Program-made: the position numbers and the translations under genes | Notes under the pieces: generated by a model | The model's database searches: none | What the model saw: the letters and a program-made list of their open reading frames with translations, nothing else | What the model was told of the DNA's origin: nothing | Shown: positions 23,969 through 24,972 of the stretch, piece after piece | How the letters are laid out: every line of letters begins with the position of its first letter | Position numbering within the stretch: the first letter of the stretch is position 1 | From: a bacterium UBA2214 | GTDB taxonomy: Bacteria; Zhuqueibacterota; Zhuqueibacteria; Residuimicrobiales; Residuimicrobiaceae | NCBI GenBank assembly: GCA_002327255.1 | Contig: DCUM01000242.1 | Location: 1-24,972 of the forward strand | Length of the DNA: 24,972 bases | Direction: 5' to 3'

Positions 23969-24972
23969 TTATTCCACTACCAGGTTTTTGATAAATTCTT
24001 CACAAGCCGCGACGAGTTGTTTTTCGATCTCGTCGGTCAGTTCTTTATGATCGCGAATTTCGCGCAGCAATGCTTCCTGCCGGGAATCCATATAGCGATG
24101 GAATTCCGCTTCCGCATGAACGATTTTCGTCACGGGCACCTGGTCCAGATAACCGCGCACGCCGAGAAAGATGACGGCAATCTGTTTCTCAACCGCCAGG
24201 GGCTCATACTGCGACTGACGCAAGATTTGCACCATGCGCTGCCCGCGCGCCAGCTGTTGTTTCGTCGACTTGTCCAGGTCTGACCCGAATTTGGCGAACG
24301 CTTCCAGTTCGCGATACTGCGCCAGGTCCATGCGCAGACTGCTGGCGATTTTTTTCATGGCTTTGATCTGCGCATTGCCGCCGACACGCGATACCGACAA
24401 TCCGGCATTGATGGCCGGCCTAACCCCGGCATAGAAAAGGTTCGGCTCGAGGTAAATCTGGCCATCGGTGATCGAGATGACATTGGTCGGTATGTAGGCC
24501 GAAAAGTCACCCGCCTGGGTTTCGATGATCGGCAGCGCGGTCAGAGACCCGCCGCCGAGTTGATCATTGAGTTTGGCGGCGCGTTCCAGCAAGCGCGAGT
24601 GCAGATAAAAAACATCACCGGGATAGGCCTCGCGGCCGGGCGGACGCCGCAGCAGCAGTGATACCTGACGGTAGGCCCAGGCATGCTTGGACAAATCATC
24701 ATAAGCGATGACGGCGTGCTGGCCTTTGTCGCGGAAATACTCTCCCATGGCGGTGCCGGCATAAGGCGCTATATATTGCATCGGTGCCGGGGAATCGGCG
24801 GTGGAACACACCACGATGGTATGGCCCATGGCGCCGTAATCTTCCAGCGTTTTGACCACCTGCGCCACCGTCGATGCTTTCTGCCCGATGGCCACATAGA
24901 TGCACACCACACCGCTCTCTTTTTGATTGATGAAGGTATCCACCACCAGCGCGGTCTTGCCGATCTGGCGGT
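23969..24972 (-). CDS. atpA: ATP synthase F1 alpha subunit, 3' part (cut by window edge)
   Basis: The last 333 codons of atpA; the start lies beyond the right edge. The visible part begins in the P-loop (RQIGKTALVVDTFINQK) and includes AYDDLSKHAWAYRQVSLLLRRPPGREAYPGDVFYLHSRLLERAAKLN and the SVSRVGGNAQIKAMKK segment with the arginine that reaches the beta active site. It ends with the expected helical C-terminal domain. Alpha alternates with beta in the F1 head and binds nucleotide without catalysis. The GTG at 24946 that reads as a possible start is an internal Val codon, not a true start. Confidence 0.97.
   Translation of the reverse strand, partial: RQIGKTALVVDTFINQKESGVVCIYVAIGQKASTVAQVVKTLEDYGAMGHTIVVCSTADSPAPMQYIAPYAGTAMGEYFRDKGQHAVIAYDDLSKHAWAYRQVSLLLRRPPGREAYPGDVFYLHSRLLERAAKLNDQLGGGSLTALPIIETQAGDFSAYIPTNVISITDGQIYLEPNLFYAGVRPAINAGLSVSRVGGNAQIKAMKKIASSLRMDLAQYRELEAFAKFGSDLDKSTKQQLARGQRMVQILRQSQYEPLAVEKQIAVIFLGVRGYLDQVPVTKIVHAEAEFHRYMDSRQEALLREIRDHKELTDEIEKQLVAACEEFIKNLVVE

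Noticed and set aside
24944..24946. GTG as a start of an ATP synthase alpha gene
   Set aside because: The frame continues upstream through the P-loop RQIGKT to the window edge; it is an internal Val codon.
1..24972. tRNA, rRNA, CRISPR arrays, insertion sequences, phage or defence genes
   Set aside because: Read through on both strands; no cloverleaf with a TTCGAnnC arm, no regularly spaced repeats, no transposase or integrase motifs, and no composition break marking a transferred island.

Overview
The window is a dense bacterial chromosome segment (GC-rich, roughly mid-50s %). Every gene I can support is on the minus strand, so transcription runs from high to low coordinates. The content is core housekeeping plus cell envelope, with no mobile element, CRISPR array, rRNA or tRNA gene visible. 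The organism looks like a Gram-negative-type (two-membrane) bacterium: there is an AsmA/YdbH-like bridge protein, two predicted lipoproteins, a periplasmic LysM protein and an Lpp-like small lipoprotein. The gene mix (GYF-MinD fusion, KtrAB, YbeY with Asp as third metal ligand, DUF1318 lipoprotein) would suit an FCB-like or candidate-phylum lineage such as Calditrichota/KSB1, but that placement is an inference.

Reading in the direction of transcription, 24972-21164 holds the F1 ATP synthase genes atpA (truncated by the window edge), atpG, atpD and atpC. They end in an intrinsic terminator at about 21054-21086, which sits directly in front of aspS (21034-19274). Next is a small envelope unit. 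A consensus sigma70 promoter (TTGACA, 17-nt spacer, TATAAT; 19229-19201) drives an Lpp-like coiled-coil lipoprotein and a coiled-coil, twin-LysM secreted protein, closed by a strong terminator at 17726-17772. Then comes the classic phoH - pgpH (7TM-HD) - ybeY cluster (RNA metabolism and c-di-AMP turnover). It is followed by a multi-pass membrane protein of unknown function that appears to have its own promoter, with a perfect 12-bp palindrome in the spacer.

Below that lie a GYF_2-MinD/ParA ATPase with a C-terminal four-cysteine motif, the KtrB/KtrA potassium uptake pair, and a protein quality-control pair (Hsp20 and Lon). Then follow a 1087-aa AsmA/YdbH-like protein and a DUF1318/YdbL-like lipoprotein (probably an intermembrane lipid transport pair), a GT-C (family 39-like) membrane glycosyltransferase, and the start of a secreted PD40/TolB-like beta-propeller protein cut by the left edge.

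The most unusual non-coding feature is a run of hairpins at consecutive gene junctions from hsp20 to the DUF1318 gene. Two of them are copies of the same ~74-nt element (44 of the first 48 bases identical), and a third shares a CAGGGC core. Among the proteins, the most interesting are the GYF-MinD-Cys fusion, the possible YnbE+YdbL merger beside the YdbH-like gene, and the Lpp-like/LysM transcription unit. No stretch longer than 300 bases lacks a gene; the largest gap is 12468-12711.
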